Part shown: positions 33,040-43,787 of the stretch, piece after piece | Layout: every line of letters begins with the position of its first letter | Position numbering within the stretch: the first letter of the stretch is position 1 | Source: Chryseobacterium antibioticum | GTDB taxonomy: Bacteria; Bacteroidota; Bacteroidia; Flavobacteriales; Weeksellaceae | Assembly: GCF_012927325.1 (NCBI RefSeq) | Contig: NZ_JABBGI010000021.1 | Location: forward strand, 1-64,000 | Direction: 5' to 3' | DNA length: 64,000 nt | Notes under the pieces: generated by a model | Databases searched by the model: none | What the model saw: only the letters and a program-made list of their open reading frames with translations | Told to the model about the DNA's origin: nothing | Position numbers and translations under genes: made by a program

Positions 33040-33066
33040 AAAAAAGCCCCTTAAAAAGGAGCTTTC
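33040..33066 (-). terminator. terminator of icd
   Basis: AAAGCCCCTT/AAGGAGCTTT imperfect stem with a T run on the minus strand, just after the icd stop. Confidence 0.7.
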
Positions 33067-33084
33067 GTTTATATCAATCAGGAA

Positions 33085-35337
<2,253 letters not shown>

Positions 35338-35387
35338 TCACAAATTTACTAAATATGATTGTTTTATAGAGTTATTTTGCATAAAAA

Positions 35388-35407
35388 AAGAGGCAGGTGC
35401 CTCTTAA
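35388..35407 (-). terminator. terminator of the secreted protein operon
   Basis: AAGAGGCA/TGCCTCTT stem directly after the 371-residue gene, with T-rich DNA on the minus strand. Confidence 0.75.
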
Positions 35408-35409
35408 GT

Positions 35410-36525
35410 TTATATTTGTGTGATGGTATAAGTTCCGGTACCATCAAAATTGAGGCTGAATTCAACCTTATAGTTTTTGGGTGTGGTAGAAGAAAGATTG
35501 GGAAAGGTAATCGCTGCACCTTCTATATCAAAAGATCCGTCATTCAGGTTATCTCCTAAATCTTCAACCTCTAGACTATCTGAGGCAAGCTGGATATAAA
35601 ATGAACCTCCGGTACTGGTGGTAACTCCATTGATAATGGCCGTAAATTTTCCTGTAGCATTATTATAGGTGACAGAAGTTACAGGCGTGGTACCTGAAAT
35701 AGCAGTAAACTTGATTTTGGGAACAAAGTTGAAGAAACCTGCCTTCATTTGCGGACCGTTAGAAGCGACCAGGATCTGGTAGTATCCGTTGGACGCAACA
35801 TTATAATTACTTCCGTTAGCAGTAACGAATCCGTTGGAGTCTGAACCGTAAACCTGTGCACCATTACTCGGTGAAGCTATGAACTTAATCTGGGTATTGG
35901 CCTGAAGGTATTTATAACCCACTTTCGTAGTGCCGTTTCCCCGTAGTAATTCAGCGGAGGAAGGAGTAAAGGAGTTATATGATCCATACGTATATAAGTT
36001 GGAAGGTAAAGTATTACCAGATGAACTCGTATTCGTAGGCAGACTTAATATACCGGAGTCGCTTACGTTTAATGTATAATTGGTTCCGTTTGGAGATACC
36101 AGAGTAATGCCCTGGCCAGGACCAGTAACGATTGTTTTACTTACCTGCGCATAAGGAACACTCATTAGTTGATTCACTCCAACATTGGTATAATTACTTC
36201 CACCAGCAGGATCCATTTCTACTTTTACAAATTTGGTATTGGTTCCCCAGTTAATTCCTCCGAAACTCCCTGTAGATGCAGTTCCCTGTCCAATATTTAA
36301 ATTAATCAGACCTTTAGAGTTAGTCGTTTTGTTATGTGTTTCAGTATACAGAACGTTTCCTGTAGCAGTGTTTTCTAAAATGCTTATTTTTAAAGATACA
36401 TTTCCGTTGGCAATTGGAGCTCCGGCTGCATTGAAAGCAATCGTCTGATAGCTGAAAGCCTGTGGAACCTGTGCACTTAATAAAGTGGCAATACATAATC
36501 CTATAGTAGCGTAAAGTTTTTTCAT
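35410..36525 (-). CDS. secreted surface protein with Bacteroidota N-terminal domain
   Basis: 371 residues with a signal peptide MKKLYATIGLCIATLLSAQ. The following 120 residues are of a type frequent in this phylum, reading 'PQAFSYQTIAFNAAGAPI', 'LKISILENTATGNVLYTETHN', 'GLINLNIGQG', 'FVKVEMDPAGGSNYTNVG' and 'MSVPYAQVSKT'. The C-terminal part (about 190-371) is beta-rich and Ser/Thr/Asn-rich without a known domain. It probably is exposed on the cell surface. It follows a T9SS-sorted protein gene by 13 bases on the same strand, so the two are an operon. Confidence 0.78.
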   Translation of the reverse strand: MKKLYATIGLCIATLLSAQVPQAFSYQTIAFNAAGAPIANGNVSLKISILENTATGNVLYTETHNKTTNSKGLINLNIGQGTASTGSFGGINWGTNTKFVKVEMDPAGGSNYTNVGVNQLMSVPYAQVSKTIVTGPGQGITLVSPNGTNYTLNVSDSGILSLPTNTSSSGNTLPSNLYTYGSYNSFTPSSAELLRGNGTTKVGYKYLQANTQIKFIASPSNGAQVYGSDSNGFVTANGSNYNVASNGYYQILVASNGPQMKAGFFNFVPKIKFTAISGTTPVTSVTYNNATGKFTAIINGVTTSTGGSFYIQLASDSLEVEDLGDNLNDGSFDIEGAAITFPNLSSTTPKNYKVEFSLNFDGTGTYTITQI

Positions 36526-36538
36526 GTTTGAAGAGTTT

Positions 36539-36991
36539 TTAAGGTTTTTTAATGATTTTAATAGGTTTAAGATCCGGATTTTTAAAAGTGATCATATACA
36601 CTCCGGAATTAAGACTGCGGAGATCAAGCTTCCCACTGTCCAGTTTCACTTTTAATACAAGCCTTCCCGCAGTGTCATACACTTCTGCATCCTCAATTTT
36701 TGATGTTGAGTTTAAAGTGACATGAACAAAATCAGCGGTAGGGTTGGGGTAGATCTTGACATGGTCTTTCTCAAGTTCTTTAATACCTAAAACCTTTAAA
36801 ACAGATTGATAATACATTCCCATAGTTCCTGAATTAGCCTGGTCAGGATCAGTAGGAATTACATAGATTTCTCCTACAGAATGCGTGAAATTGGTATCAG
36901 AAACTGCCCCGGAATTAACATTCCCGATCACAGACTGGGCGAAACCAAAGACCGGCACTCCAAAGAGCAAGAGAGTAATTTTTTTTCGCAT
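36539..36991 (-). CDS. T9SS type A sorting domain-containing small secreted protein
   Basis: 150 residues. Signal peptide MRKKITLLLFGVPVFGFAQ. Residues 20-70 are a short cargo segment ('FTHSVGEIYVIP'). The rest (about 75-150) is a type A C-terminal sorting domain: HVKIYPNPTADFVHV, 'AEVYDTAGRLVLKVKLDSGKLDL', 'LNSGVYMITF' and a final Lys-rich strand. Type IX secretion moves such proteins across the outer membrane. The cargo is unusually small, so the protein may serve mainly as an anchor or partner for the 371-residue protein encoded next. Confidence 0.85.
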   Translation of the reverse strand: MRKKITLLLFGVPVFGFAQSVIGNVNSGAVSDTNFTHSVGEIYVIPTDPDQANSGTMGMYYQSVLKVLGIKELEKDHVKIYPNPTADFVHVTLNSTSKIEDAEVYDTAGRLVLKVKLDSGKLDLRSLNSGVYMITFKNPDLKPIKIIKKP

Positions 36992-37125
36992 TGTTATTAT
37001 TTTTTTTGGATAACGAATATAAATAAAAATCTGACTAAAAAATCACTGCGGGGAGATAAGTCTTTTTATTTTCACTTTAAGAATTATTTAACCTTTAATT
37101 GACTCTAAAAGCTTTCTATTTTAAG

Positions 37126-37133
37126 TAAATTTG
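37126..37133 (+). promoter_or_regulatory. promoter -7 element of cytosolic tpx
   Basis: TAAATTTG matches TAnnTTTG, 19 bases before the ATG at 37153. Confidence 0.5.
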
Positions 37134-37152
37134 AAGAACAAAAAAATAAATT

Positions 37153-37650
37153 ATGTCAAATATTACATTAAAAGGAAACGCAGTCAATACAATAGGAACT
37201 TTACCATCAGTAGGAACTACCGTTAAGGATTTTGCTTTGGTAGATTCAGGTTTAAATGTGAAAACACTTCATAGTTTTGAAGGAAAGAAAAAAGTGTTCA
37301 ATATTTTCCCAAGCATTGATACGCCTACTTGTGCATCTTCAGCAAGAAAATTCAATGAAGAAGCTTCAGGCTTAGGTAATACAGTTGTGATCAACGTTTC
37401 TAAAGATTTGCCTTTTGCTTTGACAAGATTTTGTGCAGCTGAAGGATTGAATAATGTAGAAACCCTTTCAGATTTCAGAAGCAGTTTTGGTGACGATTAT
37501 GAAGTAACCATTACAGATTCTCCGTTAAAGGGTCTTTTAAGCCGTGCTGTCATCGTAACGGACGAAAATAATAAAGTAGTTTATACAGAGCAGGTTTCTG
37601 AAATTGCAGACGAACCTAATTACAGTGCTGCTATTGAAGCATTAAAATAA
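37153..37650 (+). CDS. tpx: thiol peroxidase, cytosolic form
   Basis: 165 residues, the standard Tpx length without a signal peptide. Start MSNITLKGNAVNTIGTLPSVG is typical of Tpx. Peroxidatic Cys60 lies in FPSIDTPTCASS and resolving Cys94 in RFCAAEG; 'TITDSPLKGLLSRAVIVTDE' is the conserved C-terminal part. It is a paralogue of the exported enzyme at 20292-20849 and shares most of the core. Its own -7 element and a terminator within the next intergenic region mark it as monocistronic. Confidence 0.95.
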   Translation: MSNITLKGNAVNTIGTLPSVGTTVKDFALVDSGLNVKTLHSFEGKKKVFNIFPSIDTPTCASSARKFNEEASGLGNTVVINVSKDLPFALTRFCAAEGLNNVETLSDFRSSFGDDYEVTITDSPLKGLLSRAVIVTDENNKVVYTEQVSEIADEPNYSAAIEALK

Positions 37651-37671
37651 TTTTGAGATAAAATTTTTATA

Positions 37672-37708
37672 AAAGCCTTGTGAAAGTTTTATTTTGCAGG
37701 GCTTTTTC
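37672..37708 (+). terminator. terminator of cytosolic tpx
   Basis: AAAAGCCTTG and the later CAGGGCTTTTT pair across a 15 base loop and end in a T run. It overlaps the TTG that would open the longest form of the next reading frame, so that start is not used. Confidence 0.65.
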
Positions 37709-37738
37709 AGCAGTAAGAATGTCAAAAATCCGGGTCAG

Positions 37739-38086
37739 ATGGTAAAGAGAATTGTAGCCAATATAAAGACAGATGATCTGTCAAAAGCAGATCATTTCTA
37801 TCGTGATATTCTGGGTCTTGAAATATTGATGGATCACGGATGGATCAAAACTTTTGGAAATCAGGAAGATGCAAAAGTTCAGGTAAGTTTTGCCAACCAG
37901 GGCGGAAACGATACCGAAGTTCCTCATCTTTCTATTGAAGTGGATAATGCAGATGAAGTGTATGAGAAAATGCAGGAGGCAGGTTTCGAAATTATTTACG
38001 CAATGACCAATGAAGACTGGGGAGTACGCAGATTCTTTGTCAAAGATCCATTTGGACAATTAATTAATATACTTTCACATCAATAA
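37739..38086 (+). CDS. VOC family protein (glyoxalase/bleomycin-resistance fold)
   Basis: The start at 37739 (MVKRIVANIKTDDLSKADHF) gives 115 residues; the frame is open upstream but runs through the tpx terminator. One vicinal-oxygen-chelate domain: 'FYRDILGLEILMDHGWIKTFG' in the first half and 'EKMQEAGFEIIYAMTNEDWGVRRFFVKDPFGQLINILSH' split over the second, where F-V-K-D-P-F-G is the usual VOC ending. Such small proteins isomerise or cleave metabolites or bind drugs. No substrate can be assigned. A second VOC gene follows after 46 bases. Confidence 0.85.
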   Translation: MVKRIVANIKTDDLSKADHFYRDILGLEILMDHGWIKTFGNQEDAKVQVSFANQGGNDTEVPHLSIEVDNADEVYEKMQEAGFEIIYAMTNEDWGVRRFFVKDPFGQLINILSHQ

Positions 38087-38132
38087 TTTACTTGCAATAA
38101 GTAATATTAATTCAAAAAGACAACTTTTACAC

Positions 38133-38537
38133 ATGAAAGCAGAGAAGATCATTCCGGTTCTCAGGATTTTTGATTACAAAAAAGCGATCGAGTTTTATAT
38201 CGATTGGTTGGGGTTTAAAGTGGTATGGGAACATCATTTTGAAGAAAATACACCTGTTTATATGGAAGTGAAAAAAGAAAACATCATTCTCCATCTAAGC
38301 GAACATCATGGAGACGGAACGCCCGGAAGCAGAGTGTTCATCTGGGGAGAAGGTGTTGCAGATTACCACAAAGAACTGATTGATAAAAAATACAAATACA
38401 ACCGCCCCGGACTTGAAAAAGCCTTTTATGGAGCGGTATCTTTTACAGTAGATGATCCGTTTGGAAATAAAATCATATTCAACGAAGAATTTGATGAAGA
38501 GAAACATAAAGACCTTGAATTCTTTTCAATTCATTAA
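38133..38537 (+). CDS. VOC family protein, bleomycin-resistance-like
   Basis: 134 residues, single VOC domain. 'IPVLRIFDYKKAIEFYIDWLGF' is the typical first beta-alpha unit and 'SFTVDDPFGNKIIFNE' the last. 'IILHLSEHHGDGTPGSRVFI' between them is characteristic of the bleomycin-resistance-like glyoxalase subgroup (binding rather than catalysis in known cases). It is downstream of another VOC gene and probably co-transcribed. Actual drug binding is not predictable from the sequence. Confidence 0.85.
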   Translation: MKAEKIIPVLRIFDYKKAIEFYIDWLGFKVVWEHHFEENTPVYMEVKKENIILHLSEHHGDGTPGSRVFIWGEGVADYHKELIDKKYKYNRPGLEKAFYGAVSFTVDDPFGNKIIFNEEFDEEKHKDLEFFSIH

Positions 38538-38540
38538 TAT

Positions 38541-38580
38541 CAATAGGAACGGACTTTAGTCCGTTTAATAATGAAATGAA
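38541..38580 (+). repeat. dispersed hairpin repeat, copy 2
   Basis: CAATAGGAACGGACTTTAGT, then CCGTTTAATAATGAAATGA. It matches the element at 4718-4760, but its stem is GGAC/GTCC where the other has GGGC/GCCC. Confidence 0.6.
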
Positions 38581-38652
38581 TAAGAAAATCGATGATTCAA
38601 ATCATCAAAAAAGAATCAATACAATAATTACCTTTACACTTTAGAATATACT

Positions 38653-39864
38653 ATGAAACGTTCAGGAACTGCAGATATGCCTTTACATTACGGAAAAGTA
38701 CCGCCGTGGCTGTATGAGCGTATGTCCGCACTTGGACTTTCCATTATTGAAGTCATTTTAATGGATTATGGTAAAGATGAAGTGCTCAGAAGGCTGGCAG
38801 ATCCCTTCTGGTTTCAGAGTTTTGGAGCTGTGATGGGAATGGACTGGCATTCTTCAGGGATTACCACTTCTGTGATGGGCGCTTTGAAACGTTCCATTAA
38901 CCCTAATTCTCAAGCGCTGGGGCTTTATATCTGTGGCGGAAAAGGGAAATTATCAAGAGAAACTCCATCGGAACTTATTCAGATTGCTGATAAAACAGGG
39001 CTGAACGGCCATGAACTGGTAAGAGCCAGCAAACTCTCCGCGAAAGTGGATAATACAGCCATTCAGGATGGGTATCAATTGTATCTGCATAATTTTATTT
39101 TAGCGGATAACGGAAGCTGGAGTGTGGTGCAACAAGGAATGCATGAATCAGATGGTACCGCGAGACGCTATCACTGGCATTCCGGAAATATCAAATCATT
39201 TATAGAAGAGCCTCACACAGGGATCAATGGTGTTTCCAGAGGAAAGATCCTCAACCTTACCGATGCTGAAGCTTCAGAAAACAGAAAAGGAATTCTGGAT
39301 ATTTCCCATACCGATTCCATTGATGTCATGAAAGATTTTTCAAGATTGATTCTTCCTGCTCATCACGATGTTCAGGCCTCAGACGTTGATTTAAAACGCT
39401 TGGGTGCCCTTTTATATCTCACCCGCGAGCAGCAACCTCAGAATTTTGAGGATCTTTTAATGTTCGAAGGCGTAGGACCCAGAACCATGCAGTCTTTGGC
39501 ATTGGTGAGCGAAGTGATCCACGGTGCTCCGTCAAGGTTTGCTGATCCTGCACGATTTTCCTTTGCCCATGGTGGAAAAGACGGACATCCTTTCCCGGTT
39601 CCAACCAAAACCTATGATGAAAGCATCAGTATTCTCAGAAAAGGAATCGAAAAATCCAAACTTGGAAACTCTGATAAGCTGAATACTTTAAATAAACTTC
39701 ATCAGATTGTGGCAGCCACCGAAAAAGACTTTACACCGGATTTCGATATCCAGCAGGTGATAGAAGAAGAAAGACAGAATTCATGGCGCTTCGGAGGAAA
39801 AACGGTTTTCGGAGATGCCGAACCTCCCAAAAAACCAAAACCAATCCAGCTTTCTCTATTCTGA
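38653..39864 (+). CDS. DUF763 domain-containing protein
   Basis: 403 residues. The start MKRSGTADMPLHYGKVPPWL and 'MGMDWHSSGITTSVMGALKR' near residue 80 are diagnostic of DUF763, found in archaea and many bacteria without a known biochemical role. Further conserved parts are 'HWHSG' near 176-180, 'ILPAHHDV' and the helix-hairpin-helix-like 'LMFEGVGPRTMQSLALVSEVIHG'. The C-terminus ends in a Pro/Lys-rich stretch PPKKPKPIQLSLF, which resembles the clamp-binding motif Q-L-S-L-F of bacterial proteins. A link to DNA metabolism is therefore an attractive inference. Confidence 0.9.
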   Translation: MKRSGTADMPLHYGKVPPWLYERMSALGLSIIEVILMDYGKDEVLRRLADPFWFQSFGAVMGMDWHSSGITTSVMGALKRSINPNSQALGLYICGGKGKLSRETPSELIQIADKTGLNGHELVRASKLSAKVDNTAIQDGYQLYLHNFILADNGSWSVVQQGMHESDGTARRYHWHSGNIKSFIEEPHTGINGVSRGKILNLTDAEASENRKGILDISHTDSIDVMKDFSRLILPAHHDVQASDVDLKRLGALLYLTREQQPQNFEDLLMFEGVGPRTMQSLALVSEVIHGAPSRFADPARFSFAHGGKDGHPFPVPTKTYDESISILRKGIEKSKLGNSDKLNTLNKLHQIVAATEKDFTPDFDIQQVIEEERQNSWRFGGKTVFGDAEPPKKPKPIQLSLF

Positions 39865-39954
39865 TATAATGTATAATAGTTCAGAATGTTTTCTTACGCT
39901 CAATTTTTTTAATAATCATCGGTTCTTACGATTACTCCCATTGAATGGGCGAGT

Positions 39955-40003
39955 ATTCCCATCCTTTGGAAGGGTGGCAAATTGAAGATTTGACGGGGTG
40001 GTT
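39955..40003 (+). repeat. solo copy of the DUF559-cassette repeat
   Basis: ATTCCCATCCTTTGGAAGGG followed by TGGCAAATTG and ending GACGGGGTGGTT. It has the same outer sequences and orientation as 11897-11949 but no DUF559 gene beside it. Confidence 0.65.
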
Positions 40004-40157
40004 AAAACATGTTTAATTATTTAGAAACAATAAAAACAGTTAGTAATAATACTGTTAAATGCAGCTTTCTTTACATATTTTATTGATTTGTTTAATGCTT
40101 TTGATCCATGATTCAATTAAAAATTCTATTTTTAAAGCTTTAACAAACACCGACTCA

Positions 40158-40748
40158 ATGACCAGTAAAGCCTTAGAAATCTGCTATGATTTCCCGTTTT
40201 TTCTACAGGAAGAGCTTGACGAAATATTTCAGGCTCATGAAAAAGTGTCATTCCAAAAAGGAGACATCATTCTTGAAGAAGGAAAAATGGCCAATGAATA
40301 TTATATTCTGGAAAAAGGCCTCGCCCGCTCCTATGTCAACGATTTTAGCGGAAATGAAGTAACCACCCACTTTTTTGCAGATAATGAGATCATTATTGAA
40401 GTCTTATCCCTTTTCCAGAGAATTCCTTCCCAGGAAAATATCGTCTGCATCACAGACTGTGAATGCTGGAGGTTTGACTTTGAAACATTCCAGGAGCTGT
40501 ACCATAAAATTCCTAATCTCAGTGAATGGGGCAGATCATGGATGTCAAAAGAGCTTTTTGTCTATAAACAGCGTTCGGTGGAAATGTTTACCCTTTCTGC
40601 AACCAAACGTTATCTTAATCTTTTAGAACAAAAGCCACAAGTGGTGCAGTTTGCACCCCTCAAACAGATCGCCTCCTATCTGGGTGTTACAGATACTTCT
40701 CTGAGCCGGATTCGTAAAGAAATAGTTTCCCATCCCAAGAAAAATTAA
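40158..40748 (+). CDS. Crp/Fnr family transcriptional regulator
   Basis: I place the start at 40158 (MTSKALEICYDFPFFLQEEL), giving 196 residues; the open frame further upstream encodes an unconserved hydrophobic stretch. The N-terminal cyclic-nucleotide-binding-like barrel shows 'FQKGDIILEEGKMANEYYILEKGLARSY' and 'EVTTHFFADNEII'. The C-terminal helix-turn-helix 'LKQIASYLGVTDTSLSRIRKEI' matches flavobacterial Crp proteins that recognise DNA with a shortened HTH. No cAMP or Fe-S ligands are evident. It precedes the small-enzyme cluster and may regulate it. Confidence 0.9.
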   Translation: MTSKALEICYDFPFFLQEELDEIFQAHEKVSFQKGDIILEEGKMANEYYILEKGLARSYVNDFSGNEVTTHFFADNEIIIEVLSLFQRIPSQENIVCITDCECWRFDFETFQELYHKIPNLSEWGRSWMSKELFVYKQRSVEMFTLSATKRYLNLLEQKPQVVQFAPLKQIASYLGVTDTSLSRIRKEIVSHPKKN

Positions 40749-40825
40749 ATCTTGTCCTATGACAAGTTGATTTTCATAAAGGCTTGGTAATTTTGGTTAA
40801 AAGTTAAACATCAAATAATTATAAT

Positions 40826-41236
40826 ATGAAAATCAATCAGATCTATGTCAATCTTCCTGTAAAAGATGTGCAGAAAACAAGAGAATTTTGGACAAAAATT
40901 GGTTTTTCTTTCAACGAACAGATGTCTAGTGAAAAAGCAGTTTGTATCGAAATGAAAGAAGAACAGATCTACGTTATGTTTCTGACCGAAGAATCTTTCC
41001 AGACTTTTTCCGAAAGACCTGTTCCAAAAGGCGATACTACCCAGGTTCTTGTTGCGATTAGTCTTGACAGCCGGGAAGAAGTTGATCAGGTAGTGAATAC
41101 AGCTTTGGAAAATGGAGCTACCCAGCATGAGGAACCTCAGGATTACGGATGGATGTATCATAATTCTTTCTGGGACATTAACGGACATGGTTGGAACGTC
41201 ATGTTTGCGGACGCTTCTCAACTCCCAGTAGAATAA
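40826..41236 (+). CDS. VOC family protein
   Basis: 136 residues. Single glyoxalase-fold domain: 'QIYVNLPVKDVQKTREFWTKIGFSFNEQ' at the N-terminus and 'DYGWMYHNSFWDINGHGWNVMFAD' at the C-terminus, with conserved 'IYVMFLTEESFQTF' between. It lies 77 bases after the Crp/Fnr gene and opens a long plus-strand run of small domain proteins. Function unknown; members of this subgroup are often annotated as glyoxalase-like. Confidence 0.87.
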   Translation: MKINQIYVNLPVKDVQKTREFWTKIGFSFNEQMSSEKAVCIEMKEEQIYVMFLTEESFQTFSERPVPKGDTTQVLVAISLDSREEVDQVVNTALENGATQHEEPQDYGWMYHNSFWDINGHGWNVMFADASQLPVE

Positions 41237-41449
41237 TTAATCAGTTGGATAAAAAATTAAAGGCAGTCAATACTCCTATTCCGGAAAGCAAAAAATAACC
41301 AGATAAAAATAACGTGTTAATTTGGAAAGTCATCATAAAGAATCTGTGGCTATCCGGATACCCTGTGGGGGAAAATGAGAAACTTGTCATATTCTCCAGT
41401 TCAGCGAATCTGCTTGATTCAGGAGACGTAAAAATAAAAATCTAAAGTT

Positions 41450-41911
41450 ATGGAAACACAATCCAATGATATAGAAATCATAAAAATTCACGTATTCAGC
41501 AATTATAAAGTGATTTCAATGAATATCGACAGCATCACCCATGAAGAATCTATGATCTTTCCGAATGGTGAAGCGAACTGCATGAACTGGATTTTAGGAC
41601 ATTTAATTTACATCAGAAATGCTTTCTTAAATGTTCTTGGCGAAGAATCTGTGTGGGACAGTGAAAAATTTTCATGCTACAACAGAGGAGCTATTCCACT
41701 TGAAAGAAAAGAGGAATTGGTCACTTTTGAAGAACTGAAGTCTTATCTCCAGCAATCTCAGGATAAACTGGAAGCAAAGCTCATCAGTATGGAAAGCTTT
41801 CATCCGGAAACGGTGAACGATATTGCGATCCTAAGCTTTCATGAAAATTATCACAGTGGACAATTAGGCTACCTCAGAAGAATTCTCGGAAAACCGGGCG
41901 CTATAAAATAA
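41450..41911 (+). CDS. DinB family protein
   Basis: 153 residues, four-helix bundle of the DinB/YfiT superfamily, whose members bind a metal through three histidines and often act as thiol transferases. Candidate ligands are the His in 'CMNWILGHLIYIRNA' and two in FHENYHSGQLGYLRRILG, the standard H-E-x-Y-H-x-G-Q ending. A second DinB-like gene at 42432 has lost these. The 213 bases between the preceding VOC gene and this one contain no supported gene. Confidence 0.87.
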   Translation: METQSNDIEIIKIHVFSNYKVISMNIDSITHEESMIFPNGEANCMNWILGHLIYIRNAFLNVLGEESVWDSEKFSCYNRGAIPLERKEELVTFEELKSYLQQSQDKLEAKLISMESFHPETVNDIAILSFHENYHSGQLGYLRRILGKPGAIK

Positions 41912-41970
41912 TCCTGAAAAGAATAGCTTGATGTGAAACATCACCAAAAAAAATCCAAATCCCTAATACT

Positions 41971-42411
41971 ATGGACAATTCCTTTTCAATTCTCCACGAC
42001 CTGGAAGTCGATTCCACCCTGGAAAATGTATTTCGAATGGTTTCCGTTCCCGAATTTCTCAATGAATGGTGGACCCATTATTGTCAGGGCGTCCCCGAGC
42101 CCGATTCAGAATATACTTTCGAATTTTCCGAAAAGGATATTTTAAAAGGAAAAATCTCAAAATTCAATCCTCCTTATGAAATTGAATTTTTAATAACAGA
42201 CGGTGATAAAGATTGGGTAGAAACCAGCGTTGGGTTTATTTTAAAAGAAGCCGGAAATGGAACTAAGTTAAGTTTTTATCATACCAACTGGAAAGATACC
42301 AATGAGCATTTTCGTCAGACCTCATTTTGCTGGGCACTGTATTTAAGAGTTTTGAGAAAATTTGCAGAAGAGGGACTTCATGTTCCTTATTCAGAAAGAT
42401 ATCATTTTTAA
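41971..42411 (+). CDS. SRPBCC family protein (AHSA1-like)
   Basis: 146 residues of the START/Bet v1-like hydrophobic-pocket fold. 'VDSTLENVFRMVSVPEFLNEWWT' is the first helix region, 'ILKGKISKFNPPYEIEFLI' the central strands, and 'GTKLSFYHTNWKDTNEHFRQ' plus the final amphipathic helix 'RVLRKFAEEGLHVPYSERYH' the end, as in AHSA1-domain proteins. Such proteins bind small hydrophobic ligands. It sits between two DinB genes and ends 20 bases before the second. Confidence 0.85.
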   Translation: MDNSFSILHDLEVDSTLENVFRMVSVPEFLNEWWTHYCQGVPEPDSEYTFEFSEKDILKGKISKFNPPYEIEFLITDGDKDWVETSVGFILKEAGNGTKLSFYHTNWKDTNEHFRQTSFCWALYLRVLRKFAEEGLHVPYSERYHF

Positions 42412-42431
42412 AACAACTAAAAATCAAAGAA

Positions 42432-42956
42432 ATGGACACACCAAAATCAAAAAAAATGGAGATCGTTATGCCGGCTTACAGAATGCACACCCAAAGCTTT
42501 CTCAATGTTTTGGACGGTATTTCGGAAGAAGATGCATTGAAAAGAATTGACGGAAAAACCAACCATATTGTCTGGATGGCAGGGAACTTTGTGAATATGC
42601 GTTATAGCCTGGGTTGGGTTTTAGGACTCAGAGATGAAGATCCTTACAGCGATCTTTTCTTTCAGGGAAAAGCACTGGATGAAAGTTATAAGTATCCGAG
42701 TTTAGATGAATTGGAGAAAAACTTCCATGATATTTCGCCAAAAGTATTTCAGAAGCTGGCGGAAGTGACTGATGAAGAATTGGACGAAATATTCGAGATC
42801 GGGATGAATATTCCTTTTGTCCGTGAAACCAAACTCAATTTCGCAGGAATGTGTATAGGTCGTGAGGACTATTTATGCGGACAGATAGGTTTGATGAGAA
42901 GAATATTGGGTTATCCGGGAATGAAATATGATATGGATGAAAATCTAAAGTATTAG
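42432..42956 (+). CDS. DinB-like protein lacking the metal-binding histidines
   Basis: I place the start at 42432 (MDTPKSKKMEIVMPAYRMHT), giving 174 residues; the frame opens further upstream only by overlapping the SRPBCC gene. The fold is the same as the DinB protein at 41450, seen in 'HIVWMAGNFVNMRYSLGWVLG' and 'GREDYLCGQIGLMRRILGYPG'. There the usual H-E-x-Y-H-x-G-Q has become R-E-D-Y-L-C-G-Q. The loss of both histidines suggests a protein that no longer binds the metal in the normal way. Its stop is one base before the next start. Confidence 0.8.
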   Translation: MDTPKSKKMEIVMPAYRMHTQSFLNVLDGISEEDALKRIDGKTNHIVWMAGNFVNMRYSLGWVLGLRDEDPYSDLFFQGKALDESYKYPSLDELEKNFHDISPKVFQKLAEVTDEELDEIFEIGMNIPFVRETKLNFAGMCIGREDYLCGQIGLMRRILGYPGMKYDMDENLKY

Positions 42957-42957
42957 T

Positions 42958-43734
42958 ATGGAACCCAAAGAAAAAGGCTACAAACAGGTCAACGGAATCC
43001 GTATGTATTACGAAGTTTATGGCTCAGGAAAACCTGTGGTACTGATTCATGGTGGCGGTTCCTCGATCCTGTTTGATTTTAAGGAAATAATCTCCAGACT
43101 GGAAGGACAGTTTCAGTTAATAGGAATTGATCTGCAGAACCATGGAATGACTGATCACCGGGATATTCCCGAAACTTTTGAACAGGATGCTCATGATGTA
43201 ACCGCTCTTTTAAAAGAACTCCACATTGAAAAAGCTTCCTTCTGGGGCTTCAGTAACGGAGGGAATACCGTGATGCAGATTGCCCACCGTTACCCTGGAA
43301 TTGTTGAAAAACTGATTGTTGCCTCCGCATTCTACAAAAGAAATGGAATGATGGATGGCTTTTTCGAAAGTATGGCAGAAGCCACTTTGGAATCAATGCC
43401 CGAGCCTCTTAAGATCAATTTTCTTAACCTGAATCCGGATTTTTCAAAGCTTGAAAATCTTTTCGATAAAGACAGCAAAAGGATGCAGACTTTTGAAGAT
43501 TGGGATGAGGCTGTTTTAACCTCTATAGAAGCTCCCACCTTATTGATCAGCGGAGACAAAGACGTTATGAAACCTGAACATACGGTAGAAATGTGGCGAT
43601 TGATCCCGGATTCTCAACTGATGATCCTTCCGGCAACCCACGGCTCCTATATGATGGCCGATTTTGGAGGAAATACAGACCATAATTTAATAAATCTAAC
43701 GGTTAACGAGGTGACGAAATTTCTAAACCCTTAG
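42958..43734 (+). CDS. alpha/beta hydrolase
   Basis: 258 residues. The oxyanion-hole motif is in 'PVVLIHGGGSSILFDF' (H-G-G-G), the nucleophile Ser in WGFSNGGNT (elbow G-x-S-x-G), the Asp in 'LLISGDKDVM' and the His in PATHGSYM. No cap domain of unusual size is seen. It would hydrolyse esters or related bonds; the substrate is unknown. It starts one base after the DinB-like gene and probably forms an operon with it. Confidence 0.9.
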   Translation: MEPKEKGYKQVNGIRMYYEVYGSGKPVVLIHGGGSSILFDFKEIISRLEGQFQLIGIDLQNHGMTDHRDIPETFEQDAHDVTALLKELHIEKASFWGFSNGGNTVMQIAHRYPGIVEKLIVASAFYKRNGMMDGFFESMAEATLESMPEPLKINFLNLNPDFSKLENLFDKDSKRMQTFEDWDEAVLTSIEAPTLLISGDKDVMKPEHTVEMWRLIPDSQLMILPATHGSYMMADFGGNTDHNLINLTVNEVTKFLNP

Positions 43735-43787
43735 CGTTTAAAACAAAAACATAAAAATCATTACTATTAATTTAAAAATCAAAAATC

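Noticed and set aside
40059..40157. N-terminal extension of the Crp/Fnr regulator
   Set aside because: Hydrophobic, unconserved stretch before a good start at 40158; it would not precede a cytosolic cNMP domain.
41237..41449. Frameshifted extension of the VOC gene ending in VNTPIPESKK
   Set aside because: Requires a shift at the normal stop codon, and the VOC domain is already complete.
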